34,945 nt of DNA from Cellulomonas gelida. Its GTDB lineage: Bacteria > Actinomycetota > Actinomycetes > Actinomycetales > Cellulomonadaceae. Position numbers and translations under genes: made by a program. The stretch lies in assembly GCF_006538725.1 (NCBI RefSeq), contig NZ_BJLQ01000037.1, positions 1 to 34,945 on the forward strand, in the 5' to 3' direction. Numbering within the stretch: position 1 is the stretch's first letter; every line of letters starts with the position of its first letter. Of the stretch, positions 12,283-20,215 are shown one piece after another. Under the pieces are notes generated by a model that worked only from the letters and a program-made list of their open reading frames with translations, ran no database searches and was not told the DNA's origin.

Positions 12283-13434
12283 ATGAGCACGCAGCCCTTG
12301 GCAGTCGACGGCGCGGACGTCCCCGCCGGCGCCCTCGTGGACCTCGAAGACGTGCGCGCCGGGGTCGACCACGTGCTCGCCGAGCACGTCGTCCGGCTGC
12401 GGGTCGAGCTCGCCGCCGTGAGCTCCGACGCCGGCCGTCTCGCCGACGCCGTCGAGGCGATGCTCTCGGGCGGCAAGCGGCTGCGCGCGGCGTTCTGCTG
12501 GTGGTCGTGGCGCGCGCACGGCGGGCAGCCCGGGACTCGCGAGGCGGCAGCGGTGCTCCGCGTCGGCGCGGCGCTCGAGCTGTTCCAGGCCGCGGCGCTC
12601 TTCCACGACGACGTCATGGACGACTCCGACACGCGCCGCGGCAAGCCGGCCGCGCACCGCGCGTTCGCGGCGCTGCACGACGAGCTCGGGCTCGAGGGTG
12701 ACGCCGAGCACTTCGGGACGTCGTCCGCGATCCTGCTGGGCGACCTGGCGCTCGTCGCGAGCGAGCAGGTGTTCGCCGCCGCCCTCGCCGAGGCGCCGCT
12801 CCCCCGCGCGCTGCGGGCCCGTGGCGTCTTCGACCTCATGCGCACCGAGGTCACGGTCGGCCAGTACCTCGACGTGCTGGCGCAGTCGCAGCCCTGGGGC
12901 GTGGACCCCGCCGCCGACGAGGAGCGTGCGCGCGAGGTCATCCGCGCGAAGTCGGCGCGCTACAGCGTCGAGCACCCGCTCACGCTCGGCGCCGCGCTCG
13001 CCGATGCCGACGACGCCGAGCTCGACGCCGTGCGTGCGCTCGGGCTGCCGCTCGGCGAGGCCTTCCAGCTGCGCGACGACGTGCTCGGGGTCTTCGGCGA
13101 CCCGGCGACGACCGGCAAGCCCGCGGGTGACGACCTGCGCGAGGGCAAGCGCACCGTGCTCGCCACCCGCGCGCACCGGCGCGCGCTGGAGCGCGGTGAC
13201 GCGGCGACCGCCGAGCTGCTGCGGACGAGCCTGGGTGAGCGGTCGCTGACCGATGAGCAGGTCGCGGTCCTGGCGGACGCGATCCGCTCGACCGGTGCCG
13301 TCGAGGAGGTCGAGCAGCTCATCGACGAGCTCTTCGGCGTGGCGCTCGACCGGCTGACGGCGCGCTCGTGGCGCCAGCCGGCCTCGGACGTGCTCGTGCG
13401 CCTGGCGCACGCAGCGGTCGACCGGCGCGCCTGA
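12283..13434 (+). CDS. Polyprenyl diphosphate synthase (geranylgeranyl-type, IdsA family)
   Basis: Condenses isopentenyl diphosphate onto allylic diphosphates for isoprenoids. It has 383 residues. Motifs in order are GGKRLRAAF (63-71), the first aspartate-rich motif DDVMDDSDTRRG starting at D109, and the second, LRDDVLGVFGD, late in the protein, followed by a GKPAGDDLREGKRTVL segment. Residues just before the first motif are small (AAALFH) rather than aromatic, which in this family permits products of C20 or longer. The length and position match idsA2 (Rv2173) beside Rv2175c in mycobacteria. Initiation is leaderless. The exact chain length cannot be read with certainty. Convergent with the Rv2175c-like gene; the 59-bp gap holds a 10-bp direct repeat (CTCAGGCGTC twice) but no strong hairpin. 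Confidence 0.88.
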   Translation: MSTQPLAVDGADVPAGALVDLEDVRAGVDHVLAEHVVRLRVELAAVSSDAGRLADAVEAMLSGGKRLRAAFCWWSWRAHGGQPGTREAAAVLRVGAALELFQAAALFHDDVMDDSDTRRGKPAAHRAFAALHDELGLEGDAEHFGTSSAILLGDLALVASEQVFAAALAEAPLPRALRARGVFDLMRTEVTVGQYLDVLAQSQPWGVDPAADEERAREVIRAKSARYSVEHPLTLGAALADADDAELDAVRALGLPLGEAFQLRDDVLGVFGDPATTGKPAGDDLREGKRTVLATRAHRRALERGDAATAELLRTSLGERSLTDEQVAVLADAIRSTGAVEEVEQLIDELFGVALDRLTARSWRQPASDVLVRLAHAAVDRRA

Positions 13435-13493
13435 TTCCTCGCTCGCACGCCCGGCACCCGGTACTCAGGCGTCTGCGTGCTCAGGCGTCGGGG

Positions 13494-13898
13494 CTAGAGC
13501 TCGGCCTGGGCGCGGCGGCGGATCTCGGTCTTCTGGCCGGCGCGCAGCGCGTCGATCGGGGTGCCGGGCAGGGACTCGTCAGGCGTGAAGAGCCAGACGA
13601 TCGCCTCCTCGTCGGAGAACCCCGCGTCGGCGAGCACCGTCAGCGTGCCCTGGAGCCACGGCAGGGCGGCCCACTCACCCGTCGCGGCGGCGTCCTGGTG
13701 GCCGGGCACGAGGAAGCGCTCAGGCACCGACAGCACGCGCGGCTCGCCGCGGCGCACGCCGACGAGCTTGCGCTCCTGCAGCAGGCGGCGCACCTTGCCC
13801 ACGTCGAGGCCGACGCGCTCGGCGACGTCGGGCAGGGTCAGCCAGGAGTCGACGAGGGTGTCGACGGCTGCTGTCGTGGGTTCAGAGGTCTCGCTCAC
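13494..13898 (-). CDS. Rv2175c-like winged-helix DNA-binding protein
   Basis: 134 residues resembling M. tuberculosis Rv2175c, a DNA-binding substrate of the kinase PknL. A short flexible N terminus (MSETSEPTTAAVDTLVDSW) is followed by a helix-turn-helix, LPDVAERVGLDVGKVRRLLQ. A wing follows (KLVGVRRGEPRVLSVPERFLV), then the conserved C-terminal part LPWLQGTLTVLADAGFSDEE, IVWLFTPDESLPG and PIDALRAGQKTEIRRRAQA. In Rv2175c the kinase modifies Thr9, as I recall; here Thr8 and Thr9 sit in the equivalent tail. The GTG at 13898 has TACGCT six bases upstream and no ribosome binding site, so it is leaderless. It is divergent from the LysM hydrolase and one gene away from the Ser/Thr kinase. The DNA target is unknown. 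Confidence 0.85.
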   Translation of the reverse strand: MSETSEPTTAAVDTLVDSWLTLPDVAERVGLDVGKVRRLLQERKLVGVRRGEPRVLSVPERFLVPGHQDAAATGEWAALPWLQGTLTVLADAGFSDEEAIVWLFTPDESLPGTPIDALRAGQKTEIRRRAQAEL

Positions 13899-13904
13899 GG
13901 CCCC

Positions 13905-13910
13905 AGCGTA
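13905..13910 (-). promoter_or_regulatory. Leaderless -10 element for the Rv2175c-like gene
   Basis: TACGCT on the minus strand, six bases before the GTG. Confidence 0.6.
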
Positions 13911-14029
13911 CGCAGGACGTCGCGGTTCTCCCGTCTGGACGGTCGGCGGGCGGACGGTCCACGCCGCCGAGAGTCCGGCCACTCGGGTGAGCGCGGCGGC
14001 GTGGGGTTTCCACCTGACGGCGCGTCGGC

Positions 14030-14035
14030 TAGGTT
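14030..14035 (+). promoter_or_regulatory. Candidate -10 of the LysM hydrolase gene
   Basis: TAGGTT, giving a leader of about 60 nt. The direct repeats begin seven bases downstream, so a protein bound there would obstruct initiation or early elongation. No convincing -35. Confidence 0.45.
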
Positions 14036-14042
14036 CACTTCT

Positions 14043-14088
14043 GTCACATCCGTCACAGCAGTCACACCCATGGACTCGCGTCACATGG
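14043..14088 (+). promoter_or_regulatory. MtrA-like direct repeats upstream of the LysM hydrolase
   Basis: Three head-to-tail 9-bp repeats, GTCACATCC (14043), GTCACAGCA (14052) and GTCACACCC (14061). A fourth copy, GTCACATGG, lies at 14080. The 9-bp direct-repeat motif GTCACAGCG is what I recall for the response regulator MtrA in M. tuberculosis, and MtrA controls cell-wall hydrolase genes across Actinobacteria. Position downstream of the -10 suggests repression. Confidence 0.6.
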
Positions 14089-14103
14089 CCGAGGGGGACC
14101 CTC

Positions 14104-15249
14104 ATGAGCACCACCAGCGCAGCCGCACGTCGCGGCGTCCACGTCCGGCGAGCAGCGGGCGGGACCGGCGCGACCCTGGCGCTCGTCGCGATCTCGGTCT
14201 CCGCGTCACCCGCCGCGCACGCCGACGACGCCTACACGGTGCGTCCGGGCGACACGGTCAGCCACATCGCCGCCCGCACGGGCGCCTCGGTCGCGGCGAT
14301 CGCGCGAGCCAACGCCCTCGCCGACGTCTCCCGCATCCGCGCCGGCCAGGTGCTGTCGATCCCGTCGGCCTCCGCCCGGACGCCGCGCACCCCGGCCGCA
14401 CCCGTGAGCTCGACGTACACGGTGCGTGCGGGCGAGACCGTGACAGGGATCGCCGCGCGCCACAAGACGACCGTCAAGGCCATCATCTCGGCCAACTCGC
14501 TGCGCGCCGACGGCCTCATCCTCGCGGGCCAGAAGCTCACGATCCCGGGCGCCGCCGGGGCACCCGCACCCGCACGCACCCCCGCCGCCACCGCGACGAC
14601 GTACACGGTGCGCGCGGGCGACACCGTCTCCGCCATCGCCGCGCGCCACGGCACGACCGTCAAGGCGATCGTCGCCGCCAACGGCCTGGGCCCGAGCGCC
14701 ATGGTCCGCATCGGCCAGAAGCTCACGCTCGCGGGCGCGTCCTCGTCGTCGCCCGCGCCTGCTCTCGTCGGCGACACGTTCGCCGGCCGGACCTACGCCC
14801 GGGACGTCGTCGACGCCGCCAACGCCAACAAGCGTGCGCTGCTCGCCGCCGGCGTCCCCTCCAAGGCGCAGATGCAGGCGAAGGTCGCCGCGACGGCGCG
14901 CGCCTACGGGCTCGACCCGGCGCTGGCCCAGGCGATCGCGCTGCAGGAGTCCGGGTTCAACCACACGGCCGTCTCCCCCGCCAACGCGATCGGCACGATG
15001 CAGGTCATCCCCTCGTCGGGCGACTGGGCGTCGAGCATCGTCGGTCGCCAGCTGAACCTGCTGGACCCGGACGACAACGTCGTGGCCGGCGTGGTCATCC
15101 TGCGCGCGCTCGTCCGCATGTCGCCGGACCTGCCGAGCGCCATCGCGGGCTACTACCAGGGCGCGGCGTCCGTCCGGAAGTACGGCATGTTCGCCGACAC
15201 CCGCCGCTACGCGGCCAACGTCCAGACCCTCATGACGAGGTTCCGCTGA
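14104..15249 (+). CDS. Secreted LysM-repeat lytic transglycosylase
   Basis: Probably cleaves or remodels peptidoglycan outside the cell. From ATG 14104 (GAGGGGGA upstream) it has 381 residues. There is a signal peptide with an Arg-containing n-region, a hydrophobic core (21-36) and a likely cleavage after AHA at 40. Three LysM peptidoglycan-binding repeats follow (about 44-87, 105-148, 167-210), each starting YTVR and containing GD/ETV..IAAR, separated by Ala/Pro/Thr linkers. The C-terminal part (about 255-381) is a lysozyme-like SLT domain with the catalytic Glu in LQESGFNHTAV (E282), then ANAIGTMQVIPSSG and GYYQGAASVRKYG. Longer N-terminal extensions run back through the Rv2175c-like gene and are not real. 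The leader carries MtrA-like repeats. It sits next to the PASTA kinase, which also senses wall fragments. Confidence 0.88.
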   Translation: MSTTSAAARRGVHVRRAAGGTGATLALVAISVSASPAAHADDAYTVRPGDTVSHIAARTGASVAAIARANALADVSRIRAGQVLSIPSASARTPRTPAAPVSSTYTVRAGETVTGIAARHKTTVKAIISANSLRADGLILAGQKLTIPGAAGAPAPARTPAATATTYTVRAGDTVSAIAARHGTTVKAIVAANGLGPSAMVRIGQKLTLAGASSSSPAPALVGDTFAGRTYARDVVDAANANKRALLAAGVPSKAQMQAKVAATARAYGLDPALAQAIALQESGFNHTAVSPANAIGTMQVIPSSGDWASSIVGRQLNLLDPDDNVVAGVVILRALVRMSPDLPSAIAGYYQGAASVRKYGMFADTRRYAANVQTLMTRFR

Positions 15250-15332
15250 GCGTGCGCGAGCTCGCGGGAGGAACCGCGCAAGTCGCAGCCGTGACGCGGG
15301 CCGCAATACCCGGACCTCGCACGTCCCGAACG

Positions 15333-15338
15333 TAGACT
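15333..15338 (+). promoter_or_regulatory. Leaderless -10 element for the PASTA kinase
   Basis: TAGACT, six bases before the GTG at 15345; no ribosome binding site. Confidence 0.6.
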
Positions 15339-15344
15339 CGCCGC

Positions 15345-17378
15345 GTGGGAACCACCGTCACCGATCCGCTCGTCGGCCGCCTGGTCGACGGCAGGTACGA
15401 GGTCGTCTCCCGCATCGCGCGCGGCGGGATGGCGACCGTCTACCTCGCCGTCGACCGGCGCCTCGACCGCGACGTCGCGCTCAAGGTCATGCACGCCCAC
15501 CTCGCCGAGGGGACGTCGGGCGCCGACTTCGTCGCACGCTTCCGGCGTGAGGCCCGCGCGTCCGCACGCCTGACCCACCCGGGCCTCGTCGGGGTGTTCG
15601 ACCAGGGTGTCGACGGCGAGACCAGCTACCTGACGATGGAGTACGTCGACGGCGCCAACCTGCGGCGGCGGCTCGCCGAGCAGGGCGCGCTCAGCGTCGA
15701 GGAGTCGCTGCGCGTCGCCGAGTCCGTGCTCGACGCGCTCGCCGCCGCCCACCGCACCGGGCTCGTGCACCGCGACATCAAGCCGGAGAACGTCCTGCTC
15801 GCCACCGACGGCAGGATCAAGCTCGCCGACTTCGGCCTGGCACGCGCGGTCACCGAGGTCACGTCGACCACGACGGGCACGGTCCTGGGCACGGTCGCCT
15901 ACCTCGCCCCGGAGCTCGTCGTGCGCGGTGCGAGCGACGCCCGCACCGACGTGTACGCGTGCGGGACCCTGCTGTACGAGATGCTCACGGGCCGCCAGCC
16001 CTTCGTCGGCGAGACCCCGATCCAGGTGGCCTTCCAGCACGTCAACTCCGACCTCCCGGCCCCGTCCGACGAGGTCGACTGGCTCCCCGTCGAGGTCGAC
16101 GACCTGGTCCGCGCGCTCGCGGCACGCGACCCCGACGACCGTCCGACCGACGCAGCGGCCGCGGTGACGCTGCTGCGCCGGGTGCGCAGCGAGCTCGACG
16201 CCGAGCTGCTGACGCGCCGCGCGGACGTCGCACCGTCGATCGTGCTGCCCGCCGCGACCGACCCCGACGAGACTCCCCTGCCCGACGGGCAGGACGCACC
16301 GCCGAGCGAGGCGGCCGACGAGCCCGAGGAGGGCGAGACCGGCGCCACCGTGCGACTCGAGGACGTGCCGCGCGGCTCGACCGTGGCGCTCCCGATCGGC
16401 CTGGGCGCGCCGGTCGCGGTCCAGCTGCAGGTATCCGACGAGGACGGTGACACCGCTCGGCCGCGGCGTCGTCGTCGGCTGCTCGCGATCGCGCTCGTGG
16501 CTCTCGTCCTGCTGGCGACCTCGGGCGCGGGCTGGTGGTACGTCGCCGCCGGCCCCGGCGCCTACACGACCGTCCCCGCGATCGGCGGGAAGAGCGCCGA
16601 GGCCGCGGCCGCAGCGCTCGACGCGGTCGGGCTCGACGTCCGGACGACCTCCGACTTCTCGACCACCGTCGAGAAGGGTCTGGTCGTGACGTCGCAGCCC
16701 GCGCCTGGCGAGCGGGTCCGCAAGGAGGGCACGGTCGAGATCACGGTCTCCAAGGGGCCCGACTACGTCAAGGTGCCCGACGGAGTCGTGGGCGTGCTCC
16801 AGGCGGACGCCGCCGCGGCGCTCGAGGCGGCCGACCTCGAGGTCGAGTACGCCGACGCGGTCTACGACGACAAGGCCGGTCTCGGCGTCGTGCTGACAGC
16901 CCTGCTGCCCGACGGCGAACCCGCCAAGGCCGGCGCTCAGGCGGTGCGGCACTCCGTCGTCACGCTCACGGTGTCCAAGGGCCCCGCCCCGGTCACGGTC
17001 ATCTCCGTGGTCGGCGCGACGCTCAAGGACGCGAAGGCGCAGCTCGGCGACCTGGGTCTGAAGGTCACGTCGTCGGAGGCGTTCAGCGCCGACGTCAAGG
17101 CGGGCACGGTCATCAGCCAGACCCCGAAGGGCGGCACTGCCGGGCACCGGGGTGACACCGTCGAGCTCGTCGTGTCCAAAGGTCCCGAGCTGTTCGAGGT
17201 CCCGAACGTCATGCGCAACGGCGTCGGCTCGGCGAGCGACACGCTCACGGCCGCGGGCTTCAAGGTCAAGGTCGTGCACGCGGCCACGTACTTCGGTCTC
17301 GGCTTCGTCGTCGGTCAGGAGCCCGGCGGCGGGTCGATGCACCCCAAGGGCACGACGATCGTCCTGACGATCACCTGA
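15345..17378 (+). CDS. PASTA-domain serine/threonine protein kinase (PknB/PknL-like)
   Basis: A membrane receptor kinase of 677 residues. The N-terminal kinase domain (about 18-285) is complete: glycine loop ARGGMATVY, Lys47 in ALKVM, HRDIKPEN with D144, DFG at 162-164, a Thr-rich activation loop (173-183) and APE at 188-190. It is an RD-type kinase that should autophosphorylate. A long acidic juxtamembrane linker leads to one TM helix (379-400) preceded by RRRRR. Four extracellular PASTA repeats (about 407-677) bind muropeptides or lipid II in related kinases. By position, between the Rv2175c-like gene and DAHP synthase, it corresponds to pknL (Rv2176). The mycobacterial protein, however, lacks PASTA domains, so the architecture is PknB-like at the PknL locus. 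The neighbouring Rv2175c-like protein is the obvious candidate substrate. Confidence 0.92.
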   Translation: MGTTVTDPLVGRLVDGRYEVVSRIARGGMATVYLAVDRRLDRDVALKVMHAHLAEGTSGADFVARFRREARASARLTHPGLVGVFDQGVDGETSYLTMEYVDGANLRRRLAEQGALSVEESLRVAESVLDALAAAHRTGLVHRDIKPENVLLATDGRIKLADFGLARAVTEVTSTTTGTVLGTVAYLAPELVVRGASDARTDVYACGTLLYEMLTGRQPFVGETPIQVAFQHVNSDLPAPSDEVDWLPVEVDDLVRALAARDPDDRPTDAAAAVTLLRRVRSELDAELLTRRADVAPSIVLPAATDPDETPLPDGQDAPPSEAADEPEEGETGATVRLEDVPRGSTVALPIGLGAPVAVQLQVSDEDGDTARPRRRRRLLAIALVALVLLATSGAGWWYVAAGPGAYTTVPAIGGKSAEAAAAALDAVGLDVRTTSDFSTTVEKGLVVTSQPAPGERVRKEGTVEITVSKGPDYVKVPDGVVGVLQADAAAALEAADLEVEYADAVYDDKAGLGVVLTALLPDGEPAKAGAQAVRHSVVTLTVSKGPAPVTVISVVGATLKDAKAQLGDLGLKVTSSEAFSADVKAGTVISQTPKGGTAGHRGDTVELVVSKGPELFEVPNVMRNGVGSASDTLTAAGFKVKVVHAATYFGLGFVVGQEPGGGSMHPKGTTIVLTIT

Positions 17379-17442
17379 CACCCCCGCCTCACGCACCACC
17401 CGCGGGCGACGCCCTGCCTCGGACGCGCCGCGAATGACGACG

Positions 17443-17478
17443 AAGGGGCCGGTCCCGCCTGAGCGGTCCCGGCCCCTT
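17443..17478. terminator. Terminator hairpin between the kinase and DAHP synthase genes
   Basis: Arms AAGGGGCCGG and CCGGCCCCTT pair perfectly. An inner CCGC/GCGG stem follows a two-base mismatch, and the loop is CTGA. It lies between convergent genes and has A and T pairs at its outer ends. Confidence 0.8.
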
Positions 17479-17495
17479 GCGCGCACGTACGAGAG

Positions 17496-18848
17496 CTACG
17501 AGGCGCGCAGCAGCTCCACGACCTGGAAGGCGAGCTCGAGCGACTGCTGGTGGTTCAGACGAGGGTCGACGAGGGTCTCGTAGCGCTCCGCGAGCCGCTC
17601 GTCGTCGATCTGCTCCGAGCCGCCGAGCACCTCGGTCACGTCGTCGCCCGTGAGCTCGATGTGCAGGCCGCCCGGCACGGTGCCGAGCGAGCGGTGCACC
17701 TCGAAGAAGCCCGCGACCTCGTCCATGACGTCGCTGAACCGGCGCGTCTTGTAGCCGTTCGCGGACGTGATGCCGTTGCCGTGCATCGGGTCGCACACCC
17801 ACGTCACGGGACGACCGTCGGCGGTGACCTTCTCGACGAGCTGAGGCAGGTGGTCGCGGATCTTGCCCGCACCCATGCGCGTGACGAACGTCAGGCGCCC
17901 CGGCTCCCCCGTCGGGTTGAGCTTGTCGATGAGCGCGATCGCGTCGTCGCCCGTCGACGTCGGGCCGAGCTTGACGCCGATCGGGTTCTGCACCCGCGAG
18001 AAGTAGTCGATGTGCGCGCCGCCCAGCTCACGCGTCCGCTCGCCGATCCACACGAAGTGCGCCGAGCAGTCGTACGGCAGTCCCGTACGGCTGTCGATGC
18101 GGGTCAGCGGTCGCTCGTAGTCGAGCAGCAGGCCCTCGTGCGACGAGTAGAAGTCAACCGTGCGCAACGCGTCGAAGTCCGCACCGCACGCCGCCATGAA
18201 GCGGATCGCGCGGTCGATCTCGGCCGCGATCTCCTCGTAGCGCTTGTAGGCGGGGTTCGTCGTGAAGCCGCGGTTCCACTCGTGCACCCGCAGCAGCGAC
18301 GCGAAGCCCCCGGTCGTGAAAGCGCGGATGAGGTTCAGCGTCGACGCGGACGTGTGGTACGCCTCGAGGAGCCGCTGCGGGTCCGGGGTACGGGCCTCTT
18401 CGGTGAAGTCGAAGCCGTTGATGATGTCCCCGCGGAACGCCGGCAGCGTCACGCCGTCGCGCGTCTCGGTGCCCGACGAACGGGGCTTGGCGTACTGCCC
18501 GGCCATGCGGCCCATCTTCACGACGGGCAGGCTCGCGCCGTACGTCAGCACGACCGCCATCTGCAGGATCGTCTTGATCTTGTTGCGGATGTTGTCGGCC
18601 GTCGCCTCGGCGAACGTCTCGGCGCAGTCGCCCCCCTGCAGGAGGAAGGCCTCGCCTCGACCCGCCGCGGCGAGCTGGGCGCGCAACGCGTCCGCCTCGC
18701 CCGCGAAGACCAGGGGCGGCAGCGCCGCGAGCCGCTCGGTCGCGCGCGTGAGCGCGGCCTGGTCCGGCCAGGCGGGCTGCTGCCCGGCCGGCAGGTCTCG
18801 CCACGCGTCGAGACCCGCGACCACCGTCGCGTCGGGCTCGACGCTCAC
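17496..18848 (-). CDS. aroG: 3-deoxy-7-phosphoheptulonate (DAHP) synthase, class II
   Basis: Joins phosphoenolpyruvate and erythrose 4-phosphate, the first step of the shikimate pathway. The 450 residues carry class II (plant/mycobacterial-type) motifs: FLLQGGDCAETF, VVKMGRMAGQYAKPRS, GDIINGFDF, HEWNRGFTTNPAYKRYE, FYSSHEGLLLDYERPLTR, HFVWIGERTREL, NPIGVKLGPTST, RMGAGKIRDHLP, WVCDPMHGN and GGLHIELTGDDVTEVLGG. Metal ligands of the family (Cys in GGDC, His, Glu, Asp) appear present. The GTG start overlaps the phosphofructokinase stop (GTGA), so translation is probably coupled. A longer N terminus would overlap the upstream gene and has no support. Position matches Rv2178c. Confidence 0.93.
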   Translation of the reverse strand: MSVEPDATVVAGLDAWRDLPAGQQPAWPDQAALTRATERLAALPPLVFAGEADALRAQLAAAGRGEAFLLQGGDCAETFAEATADNIRNKIKTILQMAVVLTYGASLPVVKMGRMAGQYAKPRSSGTETRDGVTLPAFRGDIINGFDFTEEARTPDPQRLLEAYHTSASTLNLIRAFTTGGFASLLRVHEWNRGFTTNPAYKRYEEIAAEIDRAIRFMAACGADFDALRTVDFYSSHEGLLLDYERPLTRIDSRTGLPYDCSAHFVWIGERTRELGGAHIDYFSRVQNPIGVKLGPTSTGDDAIALIDKLNPTGEPGRLTFVTRMGAGKIRDHLPQLVEKVTADGRPVTWVCDPMHGNGITSANGYKTRRFSDVMDEVAGFFEVHRSLGTVPGGLHIELTGDDVTEVLGGSEQIDDERLAERYETLVDPRLNHQQSLELAFQVVELLRAS

Positions 18849-20065
18849 GAGTGGCTCGCCGGGACGAGGGACTGGCCGATGTCGGCCAGCAGCTCGCCGA
18901 ACCACGGCTGCGACACGTCGAACGCCTTGCCGCCCGCGATGCGCGGGAACTCGATCGCGCGCAGCACGTCGCCGCGCTCCTCGTCGTGCCCGATGACGCC
19001 GGCCTCGCCACGCAGCGCGCACTCGACGGCCAGGTCCGTCATCGACTTGATGAGGCGCAGGTCCTCGGCGTTGGCCGCGGCAGCACGCGAGTAGTAGCCG
19101 GACTTCTGCACCATCGTCTTCTCGGCGCCCAGCTTCTCGGCGAACTGCTTCGCGAACCACTGGCCGGGGTTGATCGTGTCGAGCTTGACGTGGCCGAACG
19201 GGTCGCGCTCGGGCGGCGTGCCGGCCTTCGTGAGCTGCTCGACGATCTCGTGCATCCCCGCGCCCTCGGACAGGAAGATGTTGACGTTGCCCTGCGTGTC
19301 CATGATCGCCTTGAGGCGCTCGGCCTCGGCGTCGATGTCGAGCGCGAGCTCGGGGACGAAGACCGCGTGGATGTCCCAGCGCTCACGCGTCAGGCCGATG
19401 CCCGGGACCCACTCCTGCTGGTCCAACCACTTGCGGTACTCGATCGCCGCGGCGGCCGTGAGCCAGCCGCAGTGCCGACCCATGACCTCGTGCACGATCA
19501 GCATGCGCGGGCCCGAGCGGTGCTCGCCGATGATGTTCGCGGCGAAGCCCGCGGCCTCCTCCGCCGCGGTCCACGCGCCGAGCGACTGACGGATCGGCAC
19601 CACGTCGTTGTCGATCGTCTTGGGCAGGCCGACCACGGTCAGGCCGTAGCCGTTCTCCGCGAGGTAGGCGGCGAGGTCCGCGGCGGTCGTGTTCGTGTCG
19701 TCGCCGCCGATCGTGTGCAGCACGTCGACGCCGTCCGCCTTGAGCTGGTCGGCCGCGACCTGCAGCGGGTCCTCGCCCTCGGCGACCAGGCCGCGCTTGA
19801 CGCAGTCCTTGGCGTTGGTGAGCTTCACGCGCGAGTTGCCGATCGGCGAGCCGCCGAAGCGGTGCAGGATCCCGGCGTTCTTGCGCGTCTGCGCGTCGAT
19901 GACGATCTTGTCGCCGCGCAGCAGCCCGTAGTACCCGTGCTCGTAGGCGATGATCTCGACGTCCGGCGCGATCTCGGTGTAGCGCTCGATGAGGCCACCG
20001 ACGGCGGACGAGAGGCACGGGGCGAAGCCACCCGCGGTGAGGAGGGCGACGCGACGGACCGACAT
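18845..20065 (-). CDS. pfp: Pyrophosphate-type 6-phosphofructokinase
   Basis: Interconverts fructose 6-phosphate and fructose 1,6-bisphosphate, probably using pyrophosphate. It has 406 residues. The phosphoryl-donor loop reads IGGDDTNTTAADL with Asp at 123, where ATP enzymes have Gly. The catalytic loop is LPKTIDNDV with Lys149; the Asp plus Lys pair is the accepted signature of PPi dependence. VMGRHCGWLTAAAAIEYRKW follows. C-terminal SGYYSRAAAANAEDL and GVIGHDEERGD resemble PPi-PFKs of actinomycetes and spirochaetes. ATG 20065 has AAGG eight bases upstream; a GTG three codons earlier is weaker. First gene of a coupled pair with DAHP synthase. Some enzymes with this signature have not been tested, so donor use is inference. 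Confidence 0.88.
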   Translation of the reverse strand: MSVRRVALLTAGGFAPCLSSAVGGLIERYTEIAPDVEIIAYEHGYYGLLRGDKIVIDAQTRKNAGILHRFGGSPIGNSRVKLTNAKDCVKRGLVAEGEDPLQVAADQLKADGVDVLHTIGGDDTNTTAADLAAYLAENGYGLTVVGLPKTIDNDVVPIRQSLGAWTAAEEAAGFAANIIGEHRSGPRMLIVHEVMGRHCGWLTAAAAIEYRKWLDQQEWVPGIGLTRERWDIHAVFVPELALDIDAEAERLKAIMDTQGNVNIFLSEGAGMHEIVEQLTKAGTPPERDPFGHVKLDTINPGQWFAKQFAEKLGAEKTMVQKSGYYSRAAAANAEDLRLIKSMTDLAVECALRGEAGVIGHDEERGDVLRAIEFPRIAGGKAFDVSQPWFGELLADIGQSLVPASHS

Positions 20066-20215
20066 GACAAACACCTTCCGTAGAGCTGCAGGGGGCCCCT
20101 GCGGGGACGCTGGCGACCCTAGGTCGCGTTCTTCACGCGCTGCCAGGACTTTCAGCGGGACTGGTCACGGAGCCCTCGGCCCGGCGACGACGACCGCACG
20201 TGGCGGCCGACGACG

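Noticed and set aside
13435..13493. Possible terminator between prenyl synthase and Rv2175c-like genes
   Set aside because: Only a 6-bp GCACGC/GCGTGC pairing with a 24-nt loop and a short direct repeat; too weak to call.
13899..14103. c-di-AMP (ydaO-type) riboswitch ahead of the LysM hydrolase
   Set aside because: Such riboswitches often precede actinobacterial wall hydrolases, but the leader here is only about 60 nt and filled with the direct repeats.
17550..19094. 514-residue plus-strand frame over the DAHP synthase and PFK genes
   Set aside because: Antisense shadow; class II DAHP synthase and PFK motifs on the minus strand are unambiguous.
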